A stretch of 64,000 nt of DNA from Stenopsyche tienmushanensis. Lineage: Eukaryota; Arthropoda; Insecta; Trichoptera; Stenopsychidae. This document shows, one piece after another, positions 24,720-35,869 of the stretch (its first letter is position 1; each line of letters starts with the position of its first letter). A program made the translations under genes and the position numbers. The stretch covers positions 434,001 to 498,000 of the forward strand of contig WACJ01000056.1 of assembly GCA_008973525.1 (NCBI GenBank), given 5' to 3'. The notes beneath the pieces were generated by a model that had not been told where the DNA came from, searched no databases, and saw only the letters and a program-made list of their open reading frames with translations.

Positions 24720-24880
24720 CGTTAGTTTAAGGCTTCATCAAATTTTATCCTTATCAATAAAATAAACGCATGTCACAAAAAATAAATACAAATTCAACAA
24801 AAACTTGAGTGCATCTTGAACTCGAATGAGACTATGCGAAAATAATGGATTTCTTTCGGGAAGACCTAATATAAAGCTAT
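24720..24880 (+). repeat. Dispersed repeat, copy 2 (partner at 6.77 kb)
   Basis: Lies just outside the 5' end of the mariner copy. Matching blocks with 6774-6975 are TTCGTTAGTTT, ATGTCACAAAAAATA (ATGTGATACAAAAAAA there), TTGAACTC and GCGAAAATAATGGATTT followed by GGAAGACCT. Its class is unknown. Confidence 0.5.
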
Positions 24881-26375
24881 ATATCAAATTGAGTGGTACA
24901 TTTTTCAGCTGGTCTGTGTATCAGCTCACCAAAAGCAAACATTGCCCGATTCCCTCATTCCATTTTCGACCGCATCATGTTCTTTTTTCAGGGGGCATTT
25001 ATGATGACACATTTCATATGCAGTATCTGCATTATGATATGGCTAATAGCAATGCGGCTTTGAATAGGCTCATTGCGGATAATGTGAATAAGTTTAAATT
25101 ATGCGGCCTCCGCGGCCAGCGCCGGCAAGCCCGAGTAAATAGTGTTTATGCAAATGCATATCAGATTCGCTGTCAGCAATAAACCCATTCTTGTCAGGAT
25201 GTCCCCGTGTCCTGTCCCATTGTGACGCGGTCCACATTGTCCTCTTTCCGCCACTGTCGGAACAGATAGACAGATTGAACCCAGCTCGGCGTTTCCTACA
25301 TTATTGCTGTGGTCAAGTGCCACGTTAGTTTACACAGCCTGCGGCTTTCGGCACGATTAATCCGAAAAGCTCCAGTCCGAATCCTTTTTCCGGTCTTGGC
25401 TGCCAGGATGCGTACATATGCACATGCCTGTATCGCCCCAGTCTCCTATTTATATCGCCAATCCTGGCGGCAATCTTGCAAGATAAAACTCTGTCCAAAT
25501 ATAAAAACGGGAATGCAATTTGACAGCCCTGATCCCGAATATAATAGATCAATACCGTTTTCATAGTGCTCGAGTTTTATCTCTTTTTTTTCTTGAAAAG
25601 CAGCGCCGCTTTCTTATTATTCCTAAATTGTAGCCCCCGCTCGGGACACTTTAGGGGCAAGACCGGAAATAATGGCGGATGTAAGAAAGAATCCAGGTGA
25701 ACATTAAAGAATATATACGCCGTAAAAGCGTATCTGAAAATCCATCTAATTCGGGATAGATCTCTTTAATGTATCTCGTATTTTAAATGCATTCACAGGT
25801 TGCTCACTTCAACGTCTTTTTTATTTTTCCAAAAAAAAAAAGTCTTTGAGAATTACCTCTCAGAGGGATTACATTTTTGAGATATTAATGGAGTATATAA
25901 ATAATAATATTGTCGTATTTTGATCAAGAATTACGAAAGAAAGCTAGTTCTAGCTGCTAAAATATTGATATTTAAATCATTTTACGTGGATATTAATGGA
26001 AAACACCACATTAAAATACGCTATCCTTAGAAAATTCCCCCAATAAGAAAATATTTCCTTTGAATCTTCTTCACTTTTGATGTTTGACGAATCGAAATAT
26101 TTTTTATAAAACCCTCATTAAAACTATATTATCATTCATGTAAATCGCTTCTAAAATGATTCAGATGAAATATTGCCAAAGCAATGTAATAAAGACAAGT
26201 CGATAAATTATAAGGCTTATTTATATTTGCCAAAGGACTGTAAAAGATGAATGGTTGAACCTATATAATAATAAACTGTATTGAAAAATAATTTTAAGTT
26301 ATAGATATTATATCTTTATCTTAATTACAAAAAATATATATTAACTAGGCTGTGAGTATATTTTATGTGTAGTTA
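24881..26375. other. Non-coding stretch
   Basis: A richer patch at 24.9-25.6 kb is open in overlapping frames on both strands (up to 118 codons), which I read as a composition effect. The remaining part is AT-rich without features. Confidence 0.45.
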
Positions 26376-26745
26376 TTAGGTTGTCCCATAGGTTTTTTTC
26401 GCAAATGAACACAGATCTAATCATAGCAATGGTTGAAGAAAACCCGCGATATGCTGTTCGCGAAATAGCTGAAAAGTTAGAAATTCCACGAACATCCGTC
26501 CATAATCATCTGACAAAATTGGGCTACATCAATCGTACAGATGTGTTGCTTCTTCGTGAACTGACTGACTCAAATAAACTTCAGCGTATTTCAAACATGC
26601 GATCTTCTTCTCCAACGACATAATAGCCAACCTTTTTTGAAGAGACTTGTCATTGGAGATGAAAGTTGGATACTCTATGAGAATATCCAACGTAAACGGT
26701 CTTGGATCAAGGGTACAGAAGCTTTAACTGTAGTCAAAAATATTT
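26376..26745 (+). pseudogene. mariner 5' half, copy B
   Basis: TTAGGTTGTCCCATAGGTTT starts at 26376 right after a TA, so this is the 5' inverted repeat. The frame from 26405 begins MNTDLIIAMVEENPRYAVRE, continues IAEKLEIPRTSVHNHLTKLG with a D/ELTDSNKLQRIS linker, and is then shifted. After the shift, FLKRLVIGDESWILYENIQ carries the first catalytic Asp (26658-26660). Homology ends near 26745, so the second and third acidic residues and the 3' end are missing. Of the three related copies this has the cleanest helix-turn-helix. Confidence 0.88.
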
Positions 26746-29700
26746 AAGGACCTGCTTTATAAACAATATACGATCCGCCAAATTGATTATCAAACGTTTT
26801 ATTTCGCCGAGAAATCAACTAAACATTTAAAACAGCGAGTGATCGTGAAAAATTAAGAATTTGTTCGGGTCAAAAATTGAGCTGCATTAAAAATCGCGCT
26901 TCGTATTCGCATCGTTGCATGAATTTAAATGCACGAATATAACACCACATGGTGTTAATAATTTGGTTACATACTTTGGGCATTCCAACAAGTCTCAGTA
27001 CCGTTGCAAAATGTTCATGAAAATGAAGAATTTCGCAAAGAGAATTAATTTAAATTTGCAAAATACAAACATTTTTCACAGTCTACTACTGCGGTTTATT
27101 ACAAATGTTGCAGATTTTCTATTTATCCAAAAAATATAGGATATATGTAATGAATAAAGTTTATAACTCTTTTTGTGGTCCCTGTGTATTTTAGAAATTT
27201 TTAAGATGAAACAATTTTTTTATCAATTTTTAAGTTATTATTTAACAAAACACTATTATTTTTTACCTAAGTTGCATATTTTACTAACATAATATACAGA
27301 GGCATTGTATTTTATCGAAGACGTTCACGAAAGCGCATGTTAAGAGTCACTGCCTGTGTTTTAGGATTTCATCCGGGCAACATCCACTTTTCTTTGTATC
27401 TCTAGCAGGTAGGCTTAACACTATGAAGGATCATAAAAACAATATTGAATTGTCCTAAACACGATACGAAAATAAAATCACATGATTTTAAATCTGAGTG
27501 AGAAAAAAAATGTCGAGTCAGACTCGACATAGGACCGCAAAGAGTTAACACTAAAAAAATCGATTTTAGCCGAATGTAAATTTTTTGTAGGAAGATCGAA
27601 ATTGATTATCGTTTTAATTCTGATAATTTGAATAAAAACGAAGTAGAAGTTCTTATATTATACACATATATAAGACACAAACCGTATAAATGACATTTTG
27701 GATATATATTGATATCATTTCTAAAATATTAATCAGCAAATGCAATGGAATGTTTTCGTAATTTTGCTCTTAAAATTCTGCCAAATTGGCGGGTGCGGTA
27801 AATCTAATGTTAAATTCCTACGTAGAAGGGTAAAAATCGTTGATTAACTATATAACGGAATTCGTTAGAAATTCAACGGAATTCCAAGGGTTGACACAAG
27901 TACACATGAACTAATCCTTCATCACACCCCTTGTTGATTACTCTCAAAGCGGGGGTGTGATCTTGAGACGTTCATTAGTCTTTTTGTGCATTTTACTGTC
28001 AATCGTCTGATTTATTATTAAGCTCCCATTCTATGCAATACAACTCAACCCCTCTTTGTCTCGACATTGCTCCCCTTTTTCTTTGAAGTGCAACATGTCC
28101 AGGAATGAATCAAATGCGTCGTTCAACGTTGTAATATTAAATATATCGTGTTATTTCGATTGATCGAATTGTTTATCGAGGACGTTAAATGCGATAGATT
28201 TTTTCGTTTGGGTGGATATAAATTTTATTTACGGAGATGTGAGGATGAGAAAAAATACGTTGTCGCTTTTTGCGAATCTGAACTAATTGGCAAAGTGCTG
28301 ACCAGGAGCAACCCACCCTTATCCTCGTGCCTCCCGTTCGGGAATCATACCTTCAGGGAAGGGTGGCTGGTGTGTACATCATACGCAGCACGGGTAATAT
28401 GAAAATAAGACCTGTGCGAAAAAAAACCTATTATTCCCAAGCACAGCTTTCTCCATAAAAAACACCTTACACCACAGAAACATAATAAAGGTGTTTCCTA
28501 CGAACATATTTCAGCCAAAAGTTACCATGGCGAATCTCATTTCGGGGAAAACCATCATTTTCCCGCTAACTTCTTCCACATGATGATGCTGTTTTGATGA
28601 GTGGCTTTTACGAAAACCTCATAATGTACGCGAGCACGCGTCCATATATTAAATTACTTCATACGGCTCAATGTTATGGGCTAAATACGAATCGTTTAAT
28701 ATCCACATTTGGACAGTCGTAGCCATGGCTAAAATAATTCCGATGAAAATTGACTCCTCTTGCTCGATACCACTCATAGTACTTCAGTTTTGGAATATTG
28801 GAGGCTCTCATCGAGGGTTGTTCCTGCATAAGCCAGTTTCATTTCATCTATGCTTCGACGATGTATCTATATTTGGCGAATTCCTCTTCAGATCCTCGAA
28901 TATATCCGATCATCAATTAAATTATAGTTCATAATTGACGCCATATTTCAAAGTTATTGAAATAACTTTCAGCTTTAAAATCCATCCGTTCAGAACAATT
29001 CAGAACATTTATTGTGTGCATGAATCTATATATTTATCATCGAATTTTAAGCACGTTAAGATTAGCTTTTTCTGCATAATTGTTAAATTTAAATCTGCCA
29101 TTGATTTTAAGAACCACAACAGTTATTATTGCATTAAAATGTAAATTCTAGCAAATGAATGCTATAGCGGAGGATGCAATTAAAAAATCCCATTAGTGGC
29201 TTTTTCATCCTTTTTCGACAAAGTTATGAGCAAATTTCGCGAATAAAGTCATTGAAAAATGCGACCGAAATTTAGCAATTAAAAGCATAGCACAATGTCA
29301 CCATGCATTAATGTAACACGCGTCGCTTCCGTGGGAATGCATCCCCATCATCCATTAAAATGCATCCCTTAAAGCGCAATCCGCAGAATCAGAATCTCGC
29401 AATAAATTTCGCTAATGCATATAAATTCATATGGAGACGACTTAACGTCTCAACCAAAGCACGAAGACAAATGTATTCAGCGTCAGTAATTTGCTCTTTG
29501 ATTTATAGACCATAACTTTTAGCGTGTGTAAACTAAGAACAATGCATCTTGTAAATGCATACTAGATAATGCACTTAGGATCGGCCTCTGACCCTGTTTC
29601 GCATTTCCTGTCATTCCCCAACGTATGGAGATGTGGCCAAATGCGATTTTACTGTAACTAAATATCGCCTACATTTTGCAGGCCCCAGAGAACAACCCTC

Positions 29701-30715
29701 TCGCAAAGTGGTCGACAATACTGCCCTAAATGGCTATCGATATATCAAGTGCTGGAATTAAATGCTTAAATTATTTTCAGTTTTCAATGCTGTTACGAAA
29801 GACCAGCGAGAGAGTCACGCCATCCTTAAGAACGCTGAACTTTTAGTTGACCATTTTCTCACGATACGAAGGATAATATCTCTAACCACGCCATGCAACC
29901 TTTTGATAATAATTTCTTGCTCTACTAATAATCCAGGAATAAGTTAATGACATTCATTTCTGCATTAATGATGATTTAATCACAGGAGAATGCTGTCGAA
30001 TAGATGACGATAAGGCTAAAAGTCATGTCTTACCCATGGCATAAATTATATAGAACGTTCCCACAATTGCATTCATTTATGCATAAAATCACATATCTAG
30101 CATTAATTAATATTGTAATTTAACAGCATAGAATAATTTGGTATATATGTGCAATATTTTCATCGTACCAAAGTGTAAATATGCAAACAAAAATATCGCG
30201 TAACCATTTGATCACGCTCGTTTTTATAGCGAACATTGCCATTCAAAATAAGTGCAAGAAAGTTGTTTTCGCGTATGTTAAAAACCATGCTTGGAAGGAA
30301 AAAAGGAAAAAAATCACTGTTTATTGTTTATGGATTTACATCCTTGTAAAGGATTGTGCTATGATTGTTGCCCAATATATCGTTTTAAGTCTGAAAAAAT
30401 AGGAACATGTGCCTTATTACTTCATCGATAATTCCATATTCAATTTGGTTTGTAATTGCATGCATAGGAGATTATGCAACTCTCACTACATTGAAACACT
30501 GGAGCAGTATGAGCATTTAAATAGATTTTAGTCCATAGTTTTAATGACGCTGGGGATGGACTAATAGATGGAAAAGGAAAAGTTTTAGAATAGATATTAA
30601 CAACGTATGATTCTAAACATATGAAAATGAATTTATTGTATTTTATGCAAAATATTTTTGATTTCCAATTGAAAATAGATAGGTTCCAAAAGTATTCCAA
30701 AACTCTAATCTTTTT
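26746..30715. other. Non-coding stretch
   Basis: Short frames only, none with a recognisable domain. TGTCGAGTC and GACTCGACA form a perfect 19-nt palindrome around 27520, followed by AGAGTTAACA, but no element boundaries were seen. A moderately balanced patch lies at 29.1-29.7 kb. Confidence 0.45.
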
Positions 30716-31266
30716 ATATTTAAAAATGAATTGGGTTTTGTTCGTCCGAAATGCGCTGCCATACCGTTCATCGGATTGCAATAAAACTTCGTTCACTTAT
30801 TGTTAAAGATTCCATAAGTAACATAAGCATAGTTTAATATATAAAAATAAATGTTTGTTTGTTTGTATTTAATGCGCTGCCATACCGTTCATTTGATTGC
30901 AATAAAACTTTGCCAACCTATTTTTTGTATATTTTCAAATAATATAAGTATAGTAAAATCAACTTATAAATATGAACAAACGTTCATACATTGATTTTTA
31001 TATAAAAGATCTACTGTAAGTTAATTGTAATATACTTATATTATTTGAGAAAGTGCAAACAATAAGTTGGCAAAGTTTTATTGCAATCGAATAAACGGTA
31101 TGGCAGCGCATTAAATACAAACAAACAAACATTAATTTTCATATATTAAACTATGCTTATGTTACTCGCAAAGTTCTTAGCAATAAGTAAACGAAGATTT
31201 ATTGCAAATCTATGAACGGTATGGCAGCGCATTTCAAACGAACAAAACCCAATTCATTTTTAGGTA
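30716..31266. mobile_element. Fold-back element: 550-bp inverted repeat with internal duplications
   Basis: The left arm (30716-30968) and the right arm (31017-31266) are reverse complements with scattered differences, around a spacer of about 48 bp. Both outer edges carry AAAAATGAATTGGGTTTTGT. Each arm contains two direct copies of a unit around ATGCGCTGCCATACCGTT followed by GATTGCAATAAAACTT, so the unit occurs four times in total. The two units of an arm are separated by TGTTTGTTTGTTTGTATTTA. Long arms built of sub-repeats around a small middle is the architecture of Foldback-type elements. A palindromic pair of Helitron-like non-autonomous copies is the main alternative. No coding capacity and no clear target duplication were found. 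Confidence 0.8.
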
Positions 31267-33128
31267 TTAGATAAACCTGTATTTCAAGATGTAACATTGT
31301 ATGAGAGTTACCTTTATATTAAAATTTATGATATGATAATATTTTGTACTATTAGTTTTTAAAGAAAAAACTCGAAAAATGAGTCCTTTTTAAAATAATT
31401 GATCGACTATTAACGATATATATTATATATCATCAATTTCCAATTATGTTGATTCGTATAATGAATACGTTCTGCTGTGAAAGCAATAAGTTTCAGCATT
31501 CATACTAAAAGCCAAAAATATGCGCAAACGTTGACGTCGTCTTTGGATTTTCGCATTCTGCACATAGCTTCGCATCCCTCGCCGTATTTTACAGCAAATT
31601 GAGGGCGGTTGTAAGAACAATGCCTTAAGGGCGTGTTCCCATGGAGCCCCAACATATTTCCGCCATATAATCCCGACCCCAGACCCGCTGGCAAAAATTG
31701 CATAGAAGCGCTTATTTGAATTATTATTAAACAACAGTTCCACTAACCGTATAAAGACTAACTTCCTTCAAAATCGCAACTTTATAACGGCTCCCTTCGA
31801 GCGCCTCGGCAATTTTCAGGGCACACACTTTTGTAATCCGCCCCTGTCTCCGTATTAACGATCGCGGTTTCGCTTTTGGGCAAATGCGACTCAACTTAAA
31901 TCATTAACCAAACAATGGTCTTTTAGCACCCGGGCTCTTCAACAGCGAAATGGAGGGATTAGATTTAGATGCTCTTTGCTATATTAACTATTGAGATAAT
32001 CTACCGGCCTTGGCTGTATTTAAGTGGGCTGACATTTCAAACAAATGTATCTTGCTGTTGCCGACTGCTATTTGAATACTAAGGAAATAACGATTGTATT
32101 TCACAAAAACAATTAAATTCAGTCAAGCTGGTGTTTCGTGAGATAGAAATCTATTGAGAAGCAGTGGTACAAAGACATTTTGGGTGGCGATAAAGGCTAC
32201 GTCTCTTACACTTCTCTACGACCTTTTGACTCTCTGAATTACAAATGTCTGCCTCAAATTCCATAAAACCAACGAGAATACATTTTTAAATTGACTTAAT
32301 CAAGCCTATAAATGTCGTGATATAAGATCAAAATACAAACTTGAATTCATCGCCCAAATATTGTATAAACATAGCAACGAACATACGATAAATTGTGTTC
32401 ATCGAAATTCAATACAAGTCTGAAACTTTGAAACATCTTCAATTTGAACACATGTTGCACTATTCAATTGTAGCATCCTCTAGTTACAATATATAAACTT
32501 GTTCTGTTGCAATTTTGATGCTTTGATAGTATTAAAATTATTTTAATAATAAGATGATCTAGTATTTTATTACCATTTTAAATTATGGATCAATGCAATT
32601 CCAGCTGTAAAACATAAATCAAATAAATAATTATTAAAAATGATATTGTATAGAGCTGATTTTCTTTTTGCGCGGTGTTTACAATTACCGCATAAAAATG
32701 TTTACAAACTGTAGGCCTATACACACTTATCATTCATGCCGTTTACCGATTCGCTTTCAATCGTAATAAATGCTCTTCGATCATTCATCATGGATTATCA
32801 AAGATCTACATCTATCCTACAATTTCGATTAGCTATCGTCATCATCTTCATCTCTGCTGCATCATCAGTGTATTTATTCATGTCTTCATAAATGCCAGAA
32901 TTACTGTACATCTGGGTACCGGCATGAATGAATCTTTCTAACTTGTAGATCTATATTTTCATATCGTCATATCATAAACGTCAAAATCAAAATTAAATTA
33001 AATCCAGAATCAAAATTTGCATTTTTAAGTCCAAATATATATATACACTATACAGGAGTTTATACATGAACTGAATTTTTTTAGGGATTAAGATCATTTG
33101 CTACATCTAACACATAGACTCTATGTTC
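31267..33128. other. Non-coding stretch
   Basis: No supported gene. A balanced patch at 31.45-31.95 kb has overlapping open frames on the minus strand without recognisable content. Confidence 0.5.
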
Positions 33129-33565
33129 TGTAACGTTGAGGCGGGGGAGCTCTCGGGGGTAGAGTCCTTGGGCGTCTCCCCGCCCCAGCGTGCTCGTCAC
33201 AGGTCCGTTCTTCTATCGGGCCGTGATGTTGCTAGACGAATCGATGGGCGTTAAATAGAAAGACTCTCTTTTCTAAATAATTATTTATTCTACACGAAAG
33301 AGAGAGCGATCTGGCTGCAGGAAGGATGACCTCCCGCAGCCAAGGCTAACCGACGACTCCCCCGACTCCCGCCTCCTGCGCGTCACTACCCAACCGGCAA
33401 CGGTGCAAGCGTAAGAAGCGATCATGCGTCGGTATGCAGATGCAATGTCTCCGCAGGGCCACAAGAGATGGCGCTCTTAAAATAACACATTGCAACTGAA
33501 GAGAGATGAAATGTGTTGCTGTTAACAGCGCTACTACGTGGGGATTGTAAATCACCCACGCTACA
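33129..33565 (-). mobile_element. Solo LTR, near complete
   Basis: Read on the minus strand, it begins TGTAGCGTGGGTGATTTAC and ends CAACGTTACA, giving the TG...CA ends of a retrotransposon LTR of about 437 bp. An AATAAA signal lies on that strand near 33289-33284. No gag, pol, primer-binding site or polypurine tract flanks it, so it is probably a solo LTR left by recombination. The flanks read GTTC on the left and CTTC on the right, at best a 4-bp target duplication with one change. Related pieces are at 6.37, 35.45, 52.88, 53.62 and 55.87 kb. Confidence 0.8.
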
Positions 33566-35105
33566 CTTCTAAGTGTCAGGGTTGTTAAAAAAAAATATTT
33601 TTCAAAATTTTGAAATAATATCCAAAATTTCACCTTTAACTCATCAAAACTTTTTAATCTGTGATCATAACGAAATAATAAATAATAGCACGAAATAACT
33701 GTTTTTTTTTGTATCTTGCAAAGTATTTTTTATCTAAATAAATCATTATTTTATGCAATTTATTTAAATAAAATGACTTCTGAGCTTCCCAAGTCACAAA
33801 AAATGTGCAAACCAATGAGAAATTTAACTTCTAAATTTTTTAAATAAAAATCTAACAACTATTTTGAACTTAGTTGAAGAGTTATCAGTTTGGCAGGGTC
33901 AAGTTTAAAAAAATACTTTTTATATTTAACATGTTTTTATTAAATTAATTTACAAAGAAAATGATTTTCCTCTTTCATTTTTAGAAAGACGGCGATTATT
34001 TTTTAATTATGATTTCTTTTGGGGACAACTCTGTCGTGTAAATTAATTCTTTTGCGCGTCCCTAGACAAAGAAATCCAGTGGTGTCAGAACTGAGTACCG
34101 CGCGATTTGCAATTTATTCACAATAAACACACTGTATAATTGAAATAATAAAATTTTACAAAGGGGTGAGGTTTTTGAACCAGTATGAAACTGCATATAA
34201 AGTGCTTGAATATTATTAAAAAAAAGATTATTTTTATCATCAAATTATATAGATTTTGTATAAACTAAATGTTCAGTGTTCCTTTAATGCACAATGTCTA
34301 AGATTCATTGTATTTCGATGTCCAAAATGTACGTAGGGCTTATACGGACATACATTGTCGTTCGATCTCCATCAGCCGGTCGTAGAGAATCAATTACCAG
34401 CTCCAGCTAAATATACGTCAATATTATCCGATAAAGGATACAGTGGACCCTGCAATGCAATTTAATTACGTATATTCCGGCAATAAAATATCGCTCCGCA
34501 TACCCATACAATGTCGGGATAATTTCAAAATACCTCCATGCAAAATTAACCTGAATAATCAAAAACCCTCCGGTGAACTGAGATTGCAGCACGACAATGG
34601 CTCCGGCAATTTGAAATGCGACTCTGAAAGCAAATTTTCAAGCCTTTTTATTGTCGATCCTTTTAAAACGCCACGACGACAGATGTTCGCATCAAGAGCT
34701 CTCCATTGTTGGATAAAATGCAAGAGAACCGCGTGCTTCAATTCCTACATCGAAATAACAGTTGATAAAAATGTTTATTGTGATCAACATCGATTGTGTG
34801 GCGCGAGTGTTTTTATAGAGCCATAGTCTCGATATGTTATTATGAACATATGTCATGCGATATTATTGCACCCCGTGTGTAGAAATCTGCATTGTTACGG
34901 ACTGTTCAAAGGATGTAGGTACGCAAGGGTTGCATAATAATGTGTGTATTGATGCAATGAGTCAACAAGATTTGTAAAACAATACCTTTTATGCATTGGA
35001 TACTGGAAAATCATCAATGCTACATAATTTATACATAAATATTTATCAACAAAATTTCTATGTATAATATAAATATCATTTTTATTTCATAATGAATGCT
35101 CTAAG
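33566..35105. other. Non-coding stretch
   Basis: A frame at 34443-34826 (plus, 127 codons) starts with ATG a few bases into the open region but matches no family. An overlapping minus-strand frame is also open, so I do not call a gene. TGGTGTCAGAACTGAG at about 34080-34095 resembles an LTR-element primer-binding phrase, but no LTR end precedes it. Confidence 0.4.
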
Positions 35106-35240
35106 CAGGGCTTTGAACCAGAACTGAATCGAAAACTGTTAACCGGTAAAAACCGTTATTTGGCAGAACAATGACCGGTACTGAACCGATTGAATAATAT
35201 CGTTTTTTATTGGTTCGGTGTTTGATTGATTTTTGTGCTG
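35106..35240 (+). mobile_element. hAT-like element end, fragment
   Basis: CAGGGCTTTGAACCAGAACT, then AACCGGTAAAAACCG and GACCGGTACTGAACCG, is the kind of terminal and subterminal sequence seen in hAT elements whose ends start CAGGGCTT with repeated CCGGT words. A right end was not found. Confidence 0.35.
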
Positions 35241-35274
35241 ACATAATATGTGACATTCATCATTCTATATATAT

Positions 35275-35453
35275 ATGCTATGTGCCCTGACTGGGACTCC
35301 CAGTTTTAAATTGGTTTCCTAGTGATATATATTCCAACCTGGAACTCTTTAACTTCTAGCCAATAAGCGTCAAGTCAATATCCTTTCGTTTAATAAATTA
35401 TATTATTGTTTACTTTTAGCTATGAATATTATTCATAAATTAATAATTTGTAT
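35275..35453 (-). repeat. Dispersed repeat, copy 2 (partner at 4.60 kb)
   Basis: The reverse complement aligns with 4600-4830, including TTAAACGAAAGGATATTG and ATCACTAGGAAACCAATTTA. It is directly abutted by the LTR at 35454, so that LTR probably inserted at the edge of, or into, this repeat. Confidence 0.65.
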
Positions 35454-35869
35454 TGTAACGTTAAGCCCGGGGCGCTCTCGGAGGCAGAGTCCCCTGGCGG
35501 CTCCGTTCTTACATCGGGCCGTAATGCTGCTGGATGAATGAATGGGAATAGACGGGCGTCGAATAGGAAGACTCTCTTCTCTGATTAACTATTTATTTCA
35601 TACGAGAGAGAGGGATCTGGCTGCAGGAGGGACGACCTCCCGCATCCAAGGCTAACCGACGACTCTCTCGACTCCCGCCTCTTGCGCGTCACTACCCAAC
35701 CGGAAACAGTGCACGCGCAAGAAGCGATCGATCGGTATGCATGTGCAATGTCTCCGCAGGGCCACAAGAGATGGCGCTGTTAAAATAACACATTGCACCT
35801 GAAGAGAGATGGAAGATGTAGCTGTTAATAGCGTTACTTTGTGGGAATGGTAAATTGTCCACGCTCTGA
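35454..35869 (-). mobile_element. Solo LTR, second near-complete copy
   Basis: The plus strand starts TGTAACGTTAAGCCCGGGGC and runs to GGTAAATTGTCCACGCT near 35865. It is colinear with the 33.13-kb LTR through the GAGAGAGAGGGATCTGGCTG and GCGCGTCACTACCCAACCGG blocks. The minus-strand 5' tip is altered: the usual CGCTACA edge reads CGCTCTG. No internal element sequence flanks it. Confidence 0.78.

Noticed and set aside
24826..25182. 118-codon plus-strand open frame beside mariner copy A
   Set aside because: Its first part overlaps the dispersed repeat at 24.72-24.88 kb and the rest matches no family; probably a fortuitous fusion.
27511..27529. Perfect palindrome TGTCGAGTCAGACTCGACA
   Set aside because: Short palindromes occur by chance over 64 kb; no flanking element or motif cluster supports a function.
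30440..30796. 118-codon minus-strand frame near the fold-back element
   Set aside because: It runs into the left arm of the inverted repeat and has no recognisable content.
34080..34095. TGGTGTCAGAACTGAG as a retrotransposon primer-binding site
   Set aside because: No LTR edge lies immediately upstream, unlike the site at 52682.
34443..34826. 127-codon plus-strand open frame starting with ATG
   Set aside because: No domain, an overlapping open minus-strand frame, and no splice or promoter context; local composition explains it.
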